From Strobilurus pachycystidiatus (lineage: Eukaryota; Basidiomycota; Agaricomycetes; Agaricales; Physalacriaceae), in contig JAHLMK010000007.1 in the NCBI GenBank assembly GCA_019915135.1, positions 372,001 through 436,000 on the forward strand: 64,000 nucleotides of DNA. The letters run 5' to 3'. The notes under the pieces are model-generated. The model had not been told where the DNA came from. It ran no database searches and saw only the letters and a program-made list of their open reading frames with translations. Shown piece after piece: positions 10,802-21,959 of this stretch. A program made the translations under genes and the position numbers. Within the stretch, counting starts at the first letter, position 1. The number at the start of each line of letters is the position of its first letter.

Positions 10802-12499
10802 GGTGGTGGTCAGCACTGGAGAGAGGCCACGTCAGTCTAAGAGTGCCAGACAATAGATAGCACGAGGGCTTACAATGCGGGTGGGTGGTATTTTGGTGGT
10901 TGTAGCCAGTCGAAGGGAGGTGGCACAGGTGAGTGTACGAACGGAATCAGCGATTGCTCTGGGTACTTGCCTTAGAGAATGAGATCACTGGACTTTTATT
11001 GGACTTTTACTACTACTCTTCACCAATAAAATCTGAAAAAAATGTAGCCTCGAGGATACATTTGATTAGGGTTTTAGAGAATTTTTGGGGAGTAGGAGTA
11101 GTGACATTTAAGTATTGTCGTCGTCGAGAATGCAAACGCGAAATGGTTTGAAATGGTTTGATCGTTGGACTCCTACTGGACTTCTACTGGACTTCTATTG
11201 GACGTTTACTGTAGCTTTCAAGAGAGACCGACTACCCATCGAACAACAGCGCGTAGTCCTGCGGGAAGCACAAGAGATGAATGTTTCACGATTCCGAGGA
11301 CGACCTGTTGGCTTGATGAGATATATGGTTGTCATATGTCTCGGCAATTTTGATGGACCTTAATTGGACCGAAATAGTAGTGGTACGCACAGGGAGCTAA
11401 CGGTCTGGGATGGAGTGAGCGATTAAAGATAAGAGAATAACTAGTTATTTCATACTGATCCGGGAGCGTTTTCTTGGACGAGCCTCTATAATAAGTCAAA
11501 TGAGCTGCAGCAATTCCACTGGACCGTTTGTTTTTGGTACATAGGCGCTGTTCCGATGAACAGAATACCAAAAGAATCGAGAGCAAAAGACTAGAAAAGC
11601 AAAGCGGTGAGTACGCGCGCCAATGAGAAGGGTACAAACGTCCATCCTCGAAGGTAGAATTCATGCGACTCGTCGTTATCGGAAGAGGTGGTCCGACTAA
11701 AAGCTCCGAGCAGTCAATTTGATGTGACAAGGCACTGGGCAAGCCGGTTCGATTAGCTGACGGCTCTCACGTGCGCACTGATGTAAGTAACTTGGTATAG
11801 GGCACAAAACTCTCATTCTACCCACAGCCAGATGGCGTACTGGCTCTGAGGGCTGAAGAACCAGCGTTCAGTGCCAGGTCCCATCTGGCTGTGCATATCA
11901 TGAACCGATGTTACAAAACTTTTTGAATGTTGATTTATTCTCAAGTGGTCCGGACTCTCCACCGCGGAGCCTTTCAATTTTGATGAAAGGTTATTGCACA
12001 TGTTTTCTAAATTTGTCTCAGGTACACTATAGTCTCTGCGCAAATTTTGTCGATGGTCCTTCCGTCGCCGCGTCATTGACGCGGCGGGTACTGGAAGCAG
12101 CGCGGAACTCACTGTCCTGACACTTGGTAAGGCCATACTCTATCTGAGCTTCATGAAGCGCCTCTGGATTATCTTACAATTGAGAACTGTTGTCGATAGC
12201 ATTGGCGCGATTATCTCTAGCGCATCTGCCTCACTGGCAGTGCGCTCTGTAAGAGGATATCTTTCCGCGTGTTTTACCTTTCACGCTGCTCCATCAAGTC
12301 AAGGGCCTGGGCCTCATCGGCTGCTGCGGCGCACTTCGGTACCACACGAATCTCCGACGTTCGCGCTGCCTTTTTGGAGGACCATCCAAGATGTTTTGTT
12401 TTGATGAAGTTAACTCCTTCATTTTTCATTAGCATCACGCGCGCGGCGTACGTACAAATTCTCGATATGTAATTGGTACGGTGTCAAGAGATGAGAAAA
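10802..12499. other. 1.7 kb without a supported gene; contains 11-bp repeats
   Basis: Only short overlapping frames are present. The notable content is a degenerate 11-bp unit close to TGGACTTCTAC: two copies at 10989-11010 and four tandem copies at 11166-11209, with a further half-degenerate pair near 11352. I see no other signal. Confidence 0.5.
11166..11209. repeat. Tandem 11-bp repeat, four units
   Basis: Four consecutive units (TGGACTCCTAC, TGGACTTCTAC, TGGACTTCTAT, TGGACGTTTAC) differ by one or two bases each. Two more units of the same sequence lie at 10989-11010. The 11-bp period is close to one DNA turn. Confidence 0.75.
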
Positions 12500-14767
12500 T
12501 TACAAGTGGGACAGGACCCACATCACGTCGACAACAGCGCCTTCCCACTCTTTGAGGCCCAGAACGTCCTCTCCACAAGATTCGCCCCACCACGCGAGAA
12601 AGGCAAGCACCGAAAGATGTCCATTTACTCCACTGGTTCGTAACTTTCCCCACTCTCGCCCCGCCGGATCGGGTCGATGCCGCTCACAAAATGGCACATC
12701 CTGGGCAGAAACATCGCGCCAATGTGGTTGTACACTAGCCCACCAAGGCCAGAATTGGTCGGCCAATTGACGGAAAGTGAGGGAAGGCTTGTATTCATCT
12801 GAACGTGCGCGCTGGATCCAATCCTGAATCGAAGGCGGTCGGACCTTATTTGCCGGGATGGGCGCTCCCTTGACAAAGTCCATCGACTCCTCCATCTTGA
12901 CGTAAACGGAAAGAAGGCGCGTCCAGTCGTCACCAAGAGCGAAGTGCTGCAGGTAAAGCAACCCCTTGCACAGGTAGTCCGGATGTCTATCTGCCTGTGG
13001 AGACGCGGTCGAGGAGGCAGAAACGGTTGAGGAGGGAGGAGGGGGAGGATTAGCGATCTCCAGGTTCGCGAACGGATGGAGAGAGTCGTTAGGGCCGCAG
13101 GTTGGAATGTACGGGGAAAGAAGAGCCGGATCGATGACGTCATTAGTGATGTTTGAGAGAGGGAGGACTGGGGAAGGATATCGACGCGTGGAACGACGCG
13201 TCGGCGCAGTCGCGTCAGCATTGTGTTGGTGGCTGATGTTGTCCTCGTCGATATCCTGAGGCGTGGGGGGCTGCGGCTGTGTGGGGGCCTTTTTCCGGGC
13301 CACAACTGTACTGTTTCCTCTCTTGCGCTTCCCTGTCACCTTCCCCTTAGTAACGACAGCGTCGGGCAATTCGGGAAGGGGTAGCGAAGGCGAAGGCACG
13401 CCAGCATGTGGGGGAGTATTGAGTTGAGGCGGCGGAGCGTTCCACGGCTGAGGTTCTCGCGCAAACCACGGCAGGTGGTTGGGCATCGAAACATTGGGCA
13501 GGGATCGGGAGAGCTGCTCAGAATGGGCTTGATAACGAGTAAGCAGAATATAAACAATAGGATTGATGTACTCACAGAAACACGACATGCTGAACTCTCC
13601 AAACGCTGCCTGGAATGTTTTAAAGCGAAGCTGGCCCCGCGATCCATCCGCGTCATGAAAAGCCTTGGGAGCCGCCGCAATGTTATTCCCCACATTGAGT
13701 CTGACAGACATTAGTCCGAATACGTAAACTCGCGTCGAAAAGACTCACGAAATGACATTTACTTGACCTCCTTTGCGCGGCTCCGGCCCAGCCCAAGAGA
13801 ACGAAATGTTGCCGCCTAACAACGTTGAGAGTCCCTCGAGAAGAGGCTGCATCGTACTAGCCAGGGAGTCGAGAGCTCTGATAAGACATATCAGTAAGGT
13901 CAATCGGAGAGAAGTGGTGCACATACCTTTGAGTGTCCTCTGGAGACAGGCGTTGCAACGGACGTTTTGCGTCTTCCTTGGATTGTGCGACGTCCTTGGC
14001 ATCCTGTACAGCGCGACCCTCCCAATACTTCCGCTCCTCGTCTGTCAATGCTTTCCACCGTTCGTTCGTGAACTTTCCTACTTGCGAGATGCGTCCCTTG
14101 CGCCCACCGCTGCCCGAAGAGGCGAGATCCATGTCAAATTCCTCCTTGACAGCAGCGAACGACGCTGATGACCACATTTGCATGGCCGTACGCCCTCGTT
14201 GACGCGTGACGTCCAGACCGGCAACCTTGGACACAAATGCAGCGATTGGATCCTTTCCCATTTGCGCCTTGGTCATCTTGACAATTGGCGTGGCTTTGGA
14301 CCAGCGAAGCTCGAGGAAGTTCCGAATACCCTACATGAAATATATGTTTAGCAACCGTTTTATTCCATGCGAAGATGAAAGGGTACCGTTCGAAGGCGCG
14401 AGATCAGGGCGCCTTTCTTGTCGCGCTCGTACTGGCTGAGAGAGACGTCGAGGGGACGCTCGACGGGAAGCTGGTCGGCAGCTGGTTCCTGGTCCATGGG
14501 GGCGTCGTACGGGTATATGGCGCAGAATTCGTTTACGACCTGGTCGGCGTATTCGTCCGCCGCACTCTTGCTTTTGTGTCGCGCGTCCCTGTACCCCAGA
14601 ATTTTGCCCTCGAGAAAGATCAGACGTGATCCCTTAGCCCAGTTTCGCCGGAAGGGTAGGACAGTGCTGGGATCAAAGGTAGGGTTGAGTCTAGATCCAG
14701 GGTCAGCGACAACCGCGTTAAGACATTGGCCATGATGCCGAGGGATGACATACACGGAAGATGCCAT
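12500..14767 (-). CDS. Large passenger protein with HMG-box-like segment, KDZ element
   Basis: Five exons (14767-14387, 14330-13927, 13877-13749, 13700-13576, 13527-12500) join in phase to give 688 residues. The N-terminal region (FRRNWAKGSRLIFLEGKI and similar) resembles a conserved N-terminus I associate with transposon-linked proteins of mushroom genomes. Residues around 200-240 (FTNERWKALTDEERKYWEGR) look like the last helix of an HMG box. A nuclear-localisation-like stretch (GKRKRGN) and Pro/Ser-rich linkers follow. The C-terminus has a Trp-rich module (FWPWWASVQPHWRDV, then WWGESCGEDVLGLKEWEGA). An upstream in-frame Met at 14938 is possible; I preferred MASSVYVIPRHH. A DNA-binding regulator or transposition factor would fit, but no function is shown. 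Confidence 0.7.
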
Positions 14768-15246
14768 GTCGGAGACGCGATGAGTATAGAGACGCGTCGT
14801 TTCTTTCTGAGATGGTTGTGGCGCAAAGTAAAAACAGACCAGAATCCAAACAATTCCCAACAAGTATGGCCCGCCATCCAATCCGAATCGGGGATAGTCG
14901 GGGGGCCGAAATGCTGCCCAAAAAGCTGCTAGACACATTATTGCTCGTAGGAGCAGCTATTCGATTTTGAGTACGGTTTCAGGAGGGGTACACCTACGGT
15001 AGGCACAAAAGCTGGAAATTAAGCTGGCCGCCCCGCCCAAGCGCCCGGTGCGGGCGCTGCGAGCGCCCATTGCCAGTGCCGTGATGCCGGCCATGCGACT
15101 CTCGCAAGATGCCGGCCACGTGGCTCTGACGAGATTTTTTTCCGGCAAGCGCGATCCTGTATTTTGAATGCGCGGACTATCTACGATTAGAGTATCTTCT
15201 GGGGTTTTACTTAGGGTTTGAGTGGCCCATCTAGGGTTGGCGGGCC
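14768..15246. other. Non-coding right part of the KDZ element
   Basis: I see no supported gene. The GC-rich stretch near 15030-15120 contains short repeated phrases (GCCGGCCA-type), and 15205-15240 has two TAGGGTT-like words. These are too few and too scattered to be a telomere repeat. Confidence 0.4.
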
Positions 15247-15295
15247 CAATGATTATAACCATTGGCTTTGCAAATGAGCCCGCTGGTTATAACCA
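15247..15295. repeat. Right palindrome pair, inverted copy of the left pair
   Basis: CAATGATTATAACCATTG at 15247-15264 is the exact reverse complement of 3426-3443. TGGTTATAACCA at 15284-15295 matches 3395-3406. The gap is again 19 bp, although the gap sequence itself is not conserved. The whole 49 bp arrangement is therefore an inverted copy of the left end. Confidence 0.8.
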
Positions 15296-15319
15296 TTCTT
15301 TTACCACTAGGATAATGGC

Positions 15320-16003
15320 ATGGCCTGTGGAAACATGACACTCGCTATCGAGGAACCGTACACGAGGCGCTGCAAGGATGTGTTGTTGGCAAAGGTCTTC
15401 CCGGAGCGAGTAGAAACGATGCGGAACCCGGACACGGGCATCGTCCACTATTACCTTCGAACCGAGCACTCCACATCAATGGAAATCCGCATCACACCGT
15501 GGGTGAAAAAGTTAGCCGCATTACGGTACGGGAGGCATTACCTTGTTCAAGGTATGAACCGTCTAGCGCAGGCATTGCTCACGACAAAGTGGCGCAACGT
15601 TGTCGATGGATTCCCCGTATCCGACGATACGTACCATTACTTTCACTGGCATTGTGTTTTTTTTCGTCTGCTCGATGATGACACTACCCTCACAGCCCAA
15701 GGAATCCGCACGCTCTGCCTTCACGGGGGATATATTCGGAACGGACGCATGGAAACGCGAGCGCCTCTTATCCCACAGAATCCGTTGCTTACATGGCAAG
15801 AGGAAGAGTTCCTCCATCATGCGGCACTTACACTCGAAGCAGGCGGGCACCACGAGCTTGCCAACACGCTCCGGACTATCCGATATCAGCGAATTCTACT
15901 CCCGGACGAAGTCCACCGACTTTTGGAGCTCGGGTATCTTGATACGCTCGATACCTTCGACGACTCTGGTTTTAGGCGCGGTTTTATGGCTAGCAAGCTG
16001 TAA
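15320..16003 (+). CDS. Retroelement-associated ORF of unknown function, upstream of pol
   Basis: A 227-residue ORF without introns. It starts at the ATG 15320-15322, 25 bp after the right palindrome, and an in-frame TAG lies just upstream. I find no zinc knuckle, protease motif or membrane segment. It is mostly alpha/beta-looking, with phrases such as TEHSTSMEIRITPW and GMNRLAQALL. It overlaps the open upstream part of the pol frame. Base composition is mixed and less AT-rich than pol. By position it could be a gag or protease replacement, but the sequence does not show this. Confidence 0.6.
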   Translation: MACGNMTLAIEEPYTRRCKDVLLAKVFPERVETMRNPDTGIVHYYLRTEHSTSMEIRITPWVKKLAALRYGRHYLVQGMNRLAQALLTTKWRNVVDGFPVSDDTYHYFHWHCVFFRLLDDDTTLTAQGIRTLCLHGGYIRNGRMETRAPLIPQNPLLTWQEEEFLHHAALTLEAGGHHELANTLRTIRYQRILLPDEVHRLLELGYLDTLDTFDDSGFRRGFMASKL

Positions 16004-16193
16004 TGTAAGCGCCACAGTTATTCATCCCATCATAAAAAACTCATATTTATCCAGAATCGAAACGAACAATGCTACTGATTCCCGTTATGCAAGCGCGCCT
16101 CTCCTCTTTGATTCTATTTCACACCCAACTCCATTTTCCAGTTCCATTTCTGCTCGGTCCTGTTTTCCGCTAGCCACCACACCCAACTCAGTT

Positions 16194-19100
16194 ATGTTTT
16201 CATCAGTATACTGTACCAACCCACCTCCATTTCCTAGTTCTCGTTACGTGTTCATAGCGCTCTCCGTTGTATTACTATCGACTTTTGCGTACTCCGTTAC
16301 CTACCCACCTCTGTCCCTGCTACTTGTCATTCCGCGTATCTTGCTACTTGCATGTTCAATTGTCCACAAATGTACATCAGTTCTGGAAAATTTGAAAGCG
16401 CAAAACCAAGGAAAGGATGAGCAGAGTAAATTGAAGCCAATAGAGTTCAATTTAAAAAGTTGCCAGGGAGGATGGATTGGCCTAATTATACAACCGAAGG
16501 AAACAAAAGAGATTCAGCTCGATATGGGAACATATTATACGAGCAGTTACACGTTTGAGGAGGACGACCTCTTAATCTGTTGTGCAGATAATAATCCGTA
16601 TCCAAGAGCAAAGGACAACATATTCACCATGTACAAGACAGTAGACCGTAAGGTTAAGCCTGTCTCAGGAACTTTTCCGGAAAAAGCCAGGGTATTACGA
16701 ACCATACCAAAGGACCCCTTATTATCACTTATAACCCTACCATTCAAACCACCAAATTTTATTCTTACAGCACGTCTAACCACGGACCGAATGAACAGTC
16801 TAGAAGTCAACCAGGACAAGTTTCTTTTACCGGAAGAAGAAAAACTTTTCAAACATATACTCCGCATACACGAAAAAACACTTCCGTATGAAGAAAAAGA
16901 TCGTGGTACGCTAAGTCGAGAATATTTCTCAGACTATATAATGGCTACAGTACCGCATGTACCCTGGGAATATAGGAACATTCCAATACCTCCTGGAATC
17001 AGAGACAAGGTGGTAGAATTACTCAAAGGCAAGATAGCAGCCGGAGTATACGAACCAAGTCAATCATCCTATCGATGTAGATGGTTTTGTGTACTAAAGA
17101 AAAACGGTACACTACGCATGATCCATGACCTACAACCACTCAACAAAGTATCCATACGAGATGCAGGACAACTACCCATCATAGACGATTTCGTAGAACC
17201 ATTTGGAGGAAGTCAGTGCTTCACAGTATTCGATCTATTTTGGGGATTTGACGCAAGATTAGTCCATCCTAAATCACGAGATTTAACAGCATTCTATACG
17301 CCTCTAGGATTGCTACGACTCACTGCACTACCAATGGGATATACCAATTCACCAGCAGAATTTCAAAACTGCATGACATTCGTCTTACAGCCCGAAATTC
17401 CAGAATCAGCCAATATATTCATCGACGACTTAGGAATTAAAGGACCTCGAACAGCATACCCTGATAAACATGGTCAACCAGAACGCCTTAAAGAAAATCC
17501 TGGAATTAGGCGTTTTATATGGGAACATGCCCAAGACGTTCATCGTGTCATGCATCGTGTAGAGTGTGTCGGTGCTACATTTTCACCTAAGAAAGTTCAA
17601 ATGTGTCGACCAAAAGCAGTAATAGTAGGACAAACATGCAGTGCGGAGGGTCGTACACCAGATCAAGAACGAGTATCCAAGATCTTGAAATGGCCAACAC
17701 CCACCACTGTTACCGAAGTCCGGGGCTTTCTGGGACTATGTGGCACAGTACGAATCTGGATAGAAAATTATTCTCTATTGGCACGACCACTCACCGAGTT
17801 AACACGGGCAACACAAGATTTTATCTGGACAGAAAAGCGCAACCAAGCTTTTGAAATATTAAAAGCCAAGGTGGCAGACACAACAGCGCTTCGAGCAATT
17901 GACTACAGGTCCAAAGAACCTATAATCCTGTCAATAGACACCAGCTATATTGCCGTAGGAATGATTCTTTCACAAAAAGATGATCGAGGCATAAGGCGAC
18001 CAGCTCGATACGGATCATTACCTTTAAACTCAGTCGAATGCAGATATTCCCAACCAAAACTGGAACTATATGGGTTATACCGAGCATTGCGACACTGGCG
18101 AATATACCTAATCGGAGCACCCTCTCTAATGGTAGAAATGGATGCCAAATACATAAAGGGAATGCTTAACGAGCCGGATCTACAACCAACCGCAGTAATC
18201 AACAGGTGGATTCAAGGAATTTTAATGTTTGACTTCCAACTAGAACATGTACCAGCTACCAGGTTCAAAGGGCCAGACGCACTATCCCGACGAAGAGCAG
18301 CACCTGGTGAAGAACCTAATGAACTGCAACATGAGGATGACGAATGGCTGGACAACATAGCACTCATGACCTTGATTCCAAGCCTGGACCAATTCCAAAG
18401 TAACGGACAACAACTAGAAAAAGTACTAGAAAACGCACAGGAGCCAGGCACAAACCAAACCTCTCCTCGACAAAATACAGCCGATCAAGAACTACATGAA
18501 ATCTACAACTATTTAAACAGTGACGAAAGCTCAAAACTGCAGCTGAGTCAACAATTCCCAACTAATCAGCAAAGAAAACGATTTATCAAACGGACACTAC
18601 AATATTTTGTGCATAATAAGCGCATGTTCAAAAGAACACGGCAAGGACATCCTCTTAAAGTCATATTTGACCCACTAGCTCGACCAACAATTCTAGAATG
18701 GGCCCATGACAAATTAGGACACAGAGGAATCCACACAGTTATGGAGCTGCTACGTCAACGCTTCTACTGGCCATACATGCATAAAGATGTTCACGACTTC
18801 ATTGCATCATGCCACGAATGTCAAATCCGAAATCTAATTCAAGTACAAATACCACCTACTATATCACGACCCACCCACATCATGCAAAAAGTATTCCTGG
18901 ACGTAATGTTCATGCCACCCAGCGGCGGATTCATAGCCATTGTGGCCATCAAAGACGATTTGACCGGAATCACTGAAGCACGAGCATTGCGACAGGTCAA
19001 AGCAGAGGCCATTGCCAAATTCCTGGAAGAAGACGTATACTACAGATACGGTGTTATAGGAAAAGTCATAACCGACAATGGATCTGGAGTACAAGGAGCC

Positions 19101-19892
19101 TTCCGACAACTAGCTGCTCGACTTGGAATTCCCCACGTAACCATAACACCATATAACAAACACGCTAACGGACAAGTAGAACGCGGCCACTATATTCTCC
19201 GAGAAGCAATCATTAGATCTTGCGAAAAAGACGCAACTACCGGTGCTCCCAAACAGTGGCACACCAAATTGCAATTAGCTCTATTCGCGGACCGAGTCAC
19301 AGTGAATTCGGCCACTGGTTATACACCTTACTATTTACTACACGGAATCGAACCAGTCTTACCCGTGGATCTACTCGATTTCACATGCGCAGAGGATGTA
19401 TTTCCATTTGACCTCACTACAGCACAGTTGCTTGAAAAACGAATTAGGCAGCTGGAACGCAGAGAGGAAGACATAGCCAGCGCCGCGGAAACATTACAGC
19501 GCAGCCGATTACGAAATCGGGAGCAATTTAATAAGCGGTATTGGCATTGTCTCCAGAAAAGGCAATACGAGATCGGAGAATTGGTCCTAGTCAGGGACGT
19601 GCGATACACAACAAGTTACCAAATTAGTAAAAAGACCAACCCGAGGTACCTAGGGCCTTACCTAGTTCGATATCGATCCCAAAAAGGAAATTACCAACTA
19701 GCAGAGCTAGACGGAACAGTTTTACAAGACCTCATAGCAGGATTTCGAATTATACCATACATTACACGTCGAGACGGACTCATCAGACTATTAGAGAATG
19801 CAGACATACGTCACAGCGGCTCCGAAGACTATGCCGGCACCGATGACGAGAACGGAGAGATGACCGAGGATGATTCAGCCACGGGCGCCTAA
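16194..19892 (+). mobile_element. Ty3/gypsy-type pol: reverse transcriptase, RNase H, integrase
   Basis: The frame is open from before 15600 to 19892; 16194 is the first Met after the preceding ORF. Reverse transcriptase motifs are in order: WFCVLKKNGTLRMIHD, VFDLFWGFD, LPMGYTNSPAEFQ and the catalytic FIDD near 17418-17429. RNase H residues follow (SIDTS, KLELYGLYRAL, VEMDAKYIKGML, GPDALSR). The integrase has the HHCC finger (HDKLGHRG ... CHECQ near 18.7-18.83 kb), the core D, D and E (LDVMFM, ITDNGSG, NGQVERGH) and a GPY/F-like end (RYLGPYLVRYR). No chromodomain and no DSG/DTG protease motif were found. The N-terminal extension has two hydrophobic stretches (VFIALSVVLLSTFAYS, LSLLLVIPRILLLA) unusual for pol. 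Codons are strikingly A-rich compared with the flanking ORFs. The catalytic residues appear intact. Confidence 0.92.
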
Positions 19893-19913
19893 ATTTTCTT
19901 GTCCGCAACAGTC

Positions 19914-20600
19914 ATGGCCAGCAGCCAGAGCACGTTCCAGTACGCACTCCACTTCCCCTCAGCATTAGGACGACTAATACGAAACACTGCCAGAATCGAA
20001 TACTACAGCTTGCCAGAAATGCCAGTCATCACTACGGCCGTGCACGCATTTTGGGTCGGCGGAAATGTCCCCATAATTTACGATCCCCAACAACCAGGCG
20101 ATATCATCATCAGAAATGTATTTGCTGGAAGCGTCGAGCTAGAAGACGGGCAGCTCCAGGAGCACTTCATAGCTGATATTCCCTACCTCACGCCCCCCAT
20201 CAAAACTACCTCGCGCGCCAATGCTCGCTACGTTGAGATGGACTACGTCTATGACCGATTGACAGGAGAGGTCCTTTTGGGATGCGTCGCAGCCAAGCCC
20301 GGACTCCGTGTGCATCTCCTGTGCCACGACGCTCGCTTAGGCAACTTCATCATCACAAACATCGACAAGAGTGGAGGAGACGGCACTCGCTATGCGTACA
20401 TCATGTGTCTTGACGACACCCCCCAGTTTGCCTATCATTCCTACCAGCGTGTAGTCGTCGCCAACGAGCACATCGATTATATTTTGGGAATGGAAGCCGA
20501 TCAAGCAATGCCCGACGAGAAGCGATGGCTGAGAGTAGCCGAGAAACATAGGGAGACCCTCGATATGATATTCATGGACAAGCGCGTACGATACACGTAG
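19914..20600 (+). CDS. Accessory ORF immediately 3' of pol, unknown function
   Basis: A 228-residue intronless ORF starting 22 bp after the pol stop; the ATG at 19914 is the first Met in frame. It has no recognisable domain and no membrane anchor. A central phrase, DARLGNFIITNID, resembles VRMGNFRIDGF in the next ORF, which is followed in both by a similar run of beta-strand-like residues. Composition is GC-richer than pol. Third-ORF positions in gypsy elements are sometimes env-like, but no signal peptide or transmembrane helix is visible here. Confidence 0.6.
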   Translation: MASSQSTFQYALHFPSALGRLIRNTARIEYYSLPEMPVITTAVHAFWVGGNVPIIYDPQQPGDIIIRNVFAGSVELEDGQLQEHFIADIPYLTPPIKTTSRANARYVEMDYVYDRLTGEVLLGCVAAKPGLRVHLLCHDARLGNFIITNIDKSGGDGTRYAYIMCLDDTPQFAYHSYQRVVVANEHIDYILGMEADQAMPDEKRWLRVAEKHRETLDMIFMDKRVRYT

Positions 20601-20925
20601 CGTACAGATAGACAAAAAAAAAACCACCACTCAGAAAAATAAATACGGCGGACAACGAAAAACGTGACCAACAACGGACGTGAAAAGTAAACAAAGGGGA
20701 CAACAACACTTAGCAAAGCACCATCATCATGCCAAACGAAAGCAACATGTTCCGCCGCCTACTGCGCATTATCAAAAGGCAAACAGAAGGAACTGATGAA
20801 CCAACGCTAGACGAGAACGCTCAGGAGATTGAAGTACGCGCGCTTCACTGACAAACTAACCCGCTTGACAAAGATCATAGCCACCGTCGGATCTCCCCAC
20901 TTATGAGCAATCTCTAAACCACTAT

Positions 20926-21741
20926 ATGCAACGATGGGCTCTTCCTCGCCCACCTAGATTCCCACAGCCCGCACGTTTGTACCAACCTCGTCGCCTTCGC
21001 CTACCTGAATTATCTCTCGATGCCGCCCAATTTCTTGGCGAGCTCCTTCCAGTTTTACGAGCCACTCCCAGCACCGAACATCTCGTCAATGTCTTCCATG
21101 ACGAATTAGTCAATAGTGCTCGCCTGTATACGGACCAGTATAGACGCACACAGGACGGAATGCTCGAAGCTGAACCAACCATCACATCGCCCTCCAGCGC
21201 CGTTCCATCCCTGTTTCCTAGCCATGAAATCGAGACCATCACCGGACACTCCATCCCATACATATCCGTCACAGAGGGACCTCCATCCTATCGCGGTATT
21301 GATCGCCTACACAACGAGCTCACATACGAAGTAGACCTATCCTATCTGGCATACATTCCCAATCGTCAGCTGTTCCTCACTGTTACATATTCTCAGCATG
21401 CCCTTGGACCATTTTTCTATGGGCATAATGGCGTTCGCATGGGGAATTTTCGTATCGACGGATTTTACCAATGTCGGGAAGGGATGGCCATCCTGTCATG
21501 CAGTAGCTGCAACATAGAAGGCGAACCTACTACCACCACGCACCCCAGATTCCTCGCAGTCCCTTACGAGTTCCTCTGCTCTCGTTATCAGCGAATGATG
21601 ACTGAGCGCCACATTGATCCGAACATTTGGCAACAAGTACCAGCCTATGCACTCGAATTGGTGGATGCGCAGGCGGAAGCTGGAAAAGGGACATGGTGGA
21701 GCGCCGCTACACCAGAGCTGATCAGGATGTTTGAGAATTGA
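20926..21741 (+). CDS. Second accessory ORF 3' of pol, unknown function
   Basis: A 271-residue ORF from the ATG at 20926. A further exon may lie upstream: the ATG at 20729 opens 35 codons that end at a GTACGC donor, and an acceptor at 20907 would join them in frame. The N-terminus is rich in Pro and Arg (RPPRFPQPARLYQPRRLRLP). The central part (YEVDLSYLAYIPNRQLFLTV, then VRMGNFRIDGF) is weakly like the previous ORF, so the two may be diverged duplicates. There is no known domain and no membrane segment. The stop at 21739-21741 is followed by AT-rich non-coding DNA. Confidence 0.6.
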   Translation: MQRWALPRPPRFPQPARLYQPRRLRLPELSLDAAQFLGELLPVLRATPSTEHLVNVFHDELVNSARLYTDQYRRTQDGMLEAEPTITSPSSAVPSLFPSHEIETITGHSIPYISVTEGPPSYRGIDRLHNELTYEVDLSYLAYIPNRQLFLTVTYSQHALGPFFYGHNGVRMGNFRIDGFYQCREGMAILSCSSCNIEGEPTTTTHPRFLAVPYEFLCSRYQRMMTERHIDPNIWQQVPAYALELVDAQAEAGKGTWWSAATPELIRMFEN

Positions 21742-21959
21742 ATAAGTTCGTCGCATGTTTTTTTTGATATCAAATGCACATAGTTCTTGGAAAATCAATT
21801 TTGTGATTGCCAATAGTTGATCGGGGACGATCAAATTTATCAGTGCCCCGCAAATGTCACTACGCGAAAGAATTGCACTCAAAAAGCATTATTGGCAAAC
21901 CACAAAATGATATTCAACGAAAAACTACACAGAGACAATTACGTAATATTCCTTATTAG

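Larger units (their letters stand above)
3395..15295. mobile_element. Candidate 11.9 kb KDZ-type DNA transposon with passenger genes
   Basis: The block is bounded by the inverted palindrome pairs at 3395-3443 and 15247-15295. Inside are a KDZ transposase gene on the minus strand (3720-7333) and five more genes: 7469-8022, 8251-8717, 8894-9751, 10126-10801 and 12500-14767. All are minus-strand except 8251-8717. Every splice phase in the transposase closes, so it appears intact. KDZ elements (Kyakuja, Dileera, Zisupton) are an established superfamily in fungi and often carry extra genes. I found no clean target-site duplication next to the palindromes, so the exact ends are uncertain. The flanks on both sides look like parts of one retroelement, which suggests nesting. 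Confidence 0.6.

Noticed and set aside
11735..11760. GGTTCGATTAG as a tRNA B box
   Set aside because: No matching A box or cloverleaf around it. I found no convincing tRNA anywhere in the window.
15195..15240. TAGGGTT words as a telomere remnant
   Set aside because: Only two scattered copies, not a tandem TTAGGG array.
3380..15305. Target-site duplication at the KDZ block
   Set aside because: The bases outside the palindromes (TATGAG on the left, TTCTTT on the right) do not match, so the exact insertion point cannot be fixed.
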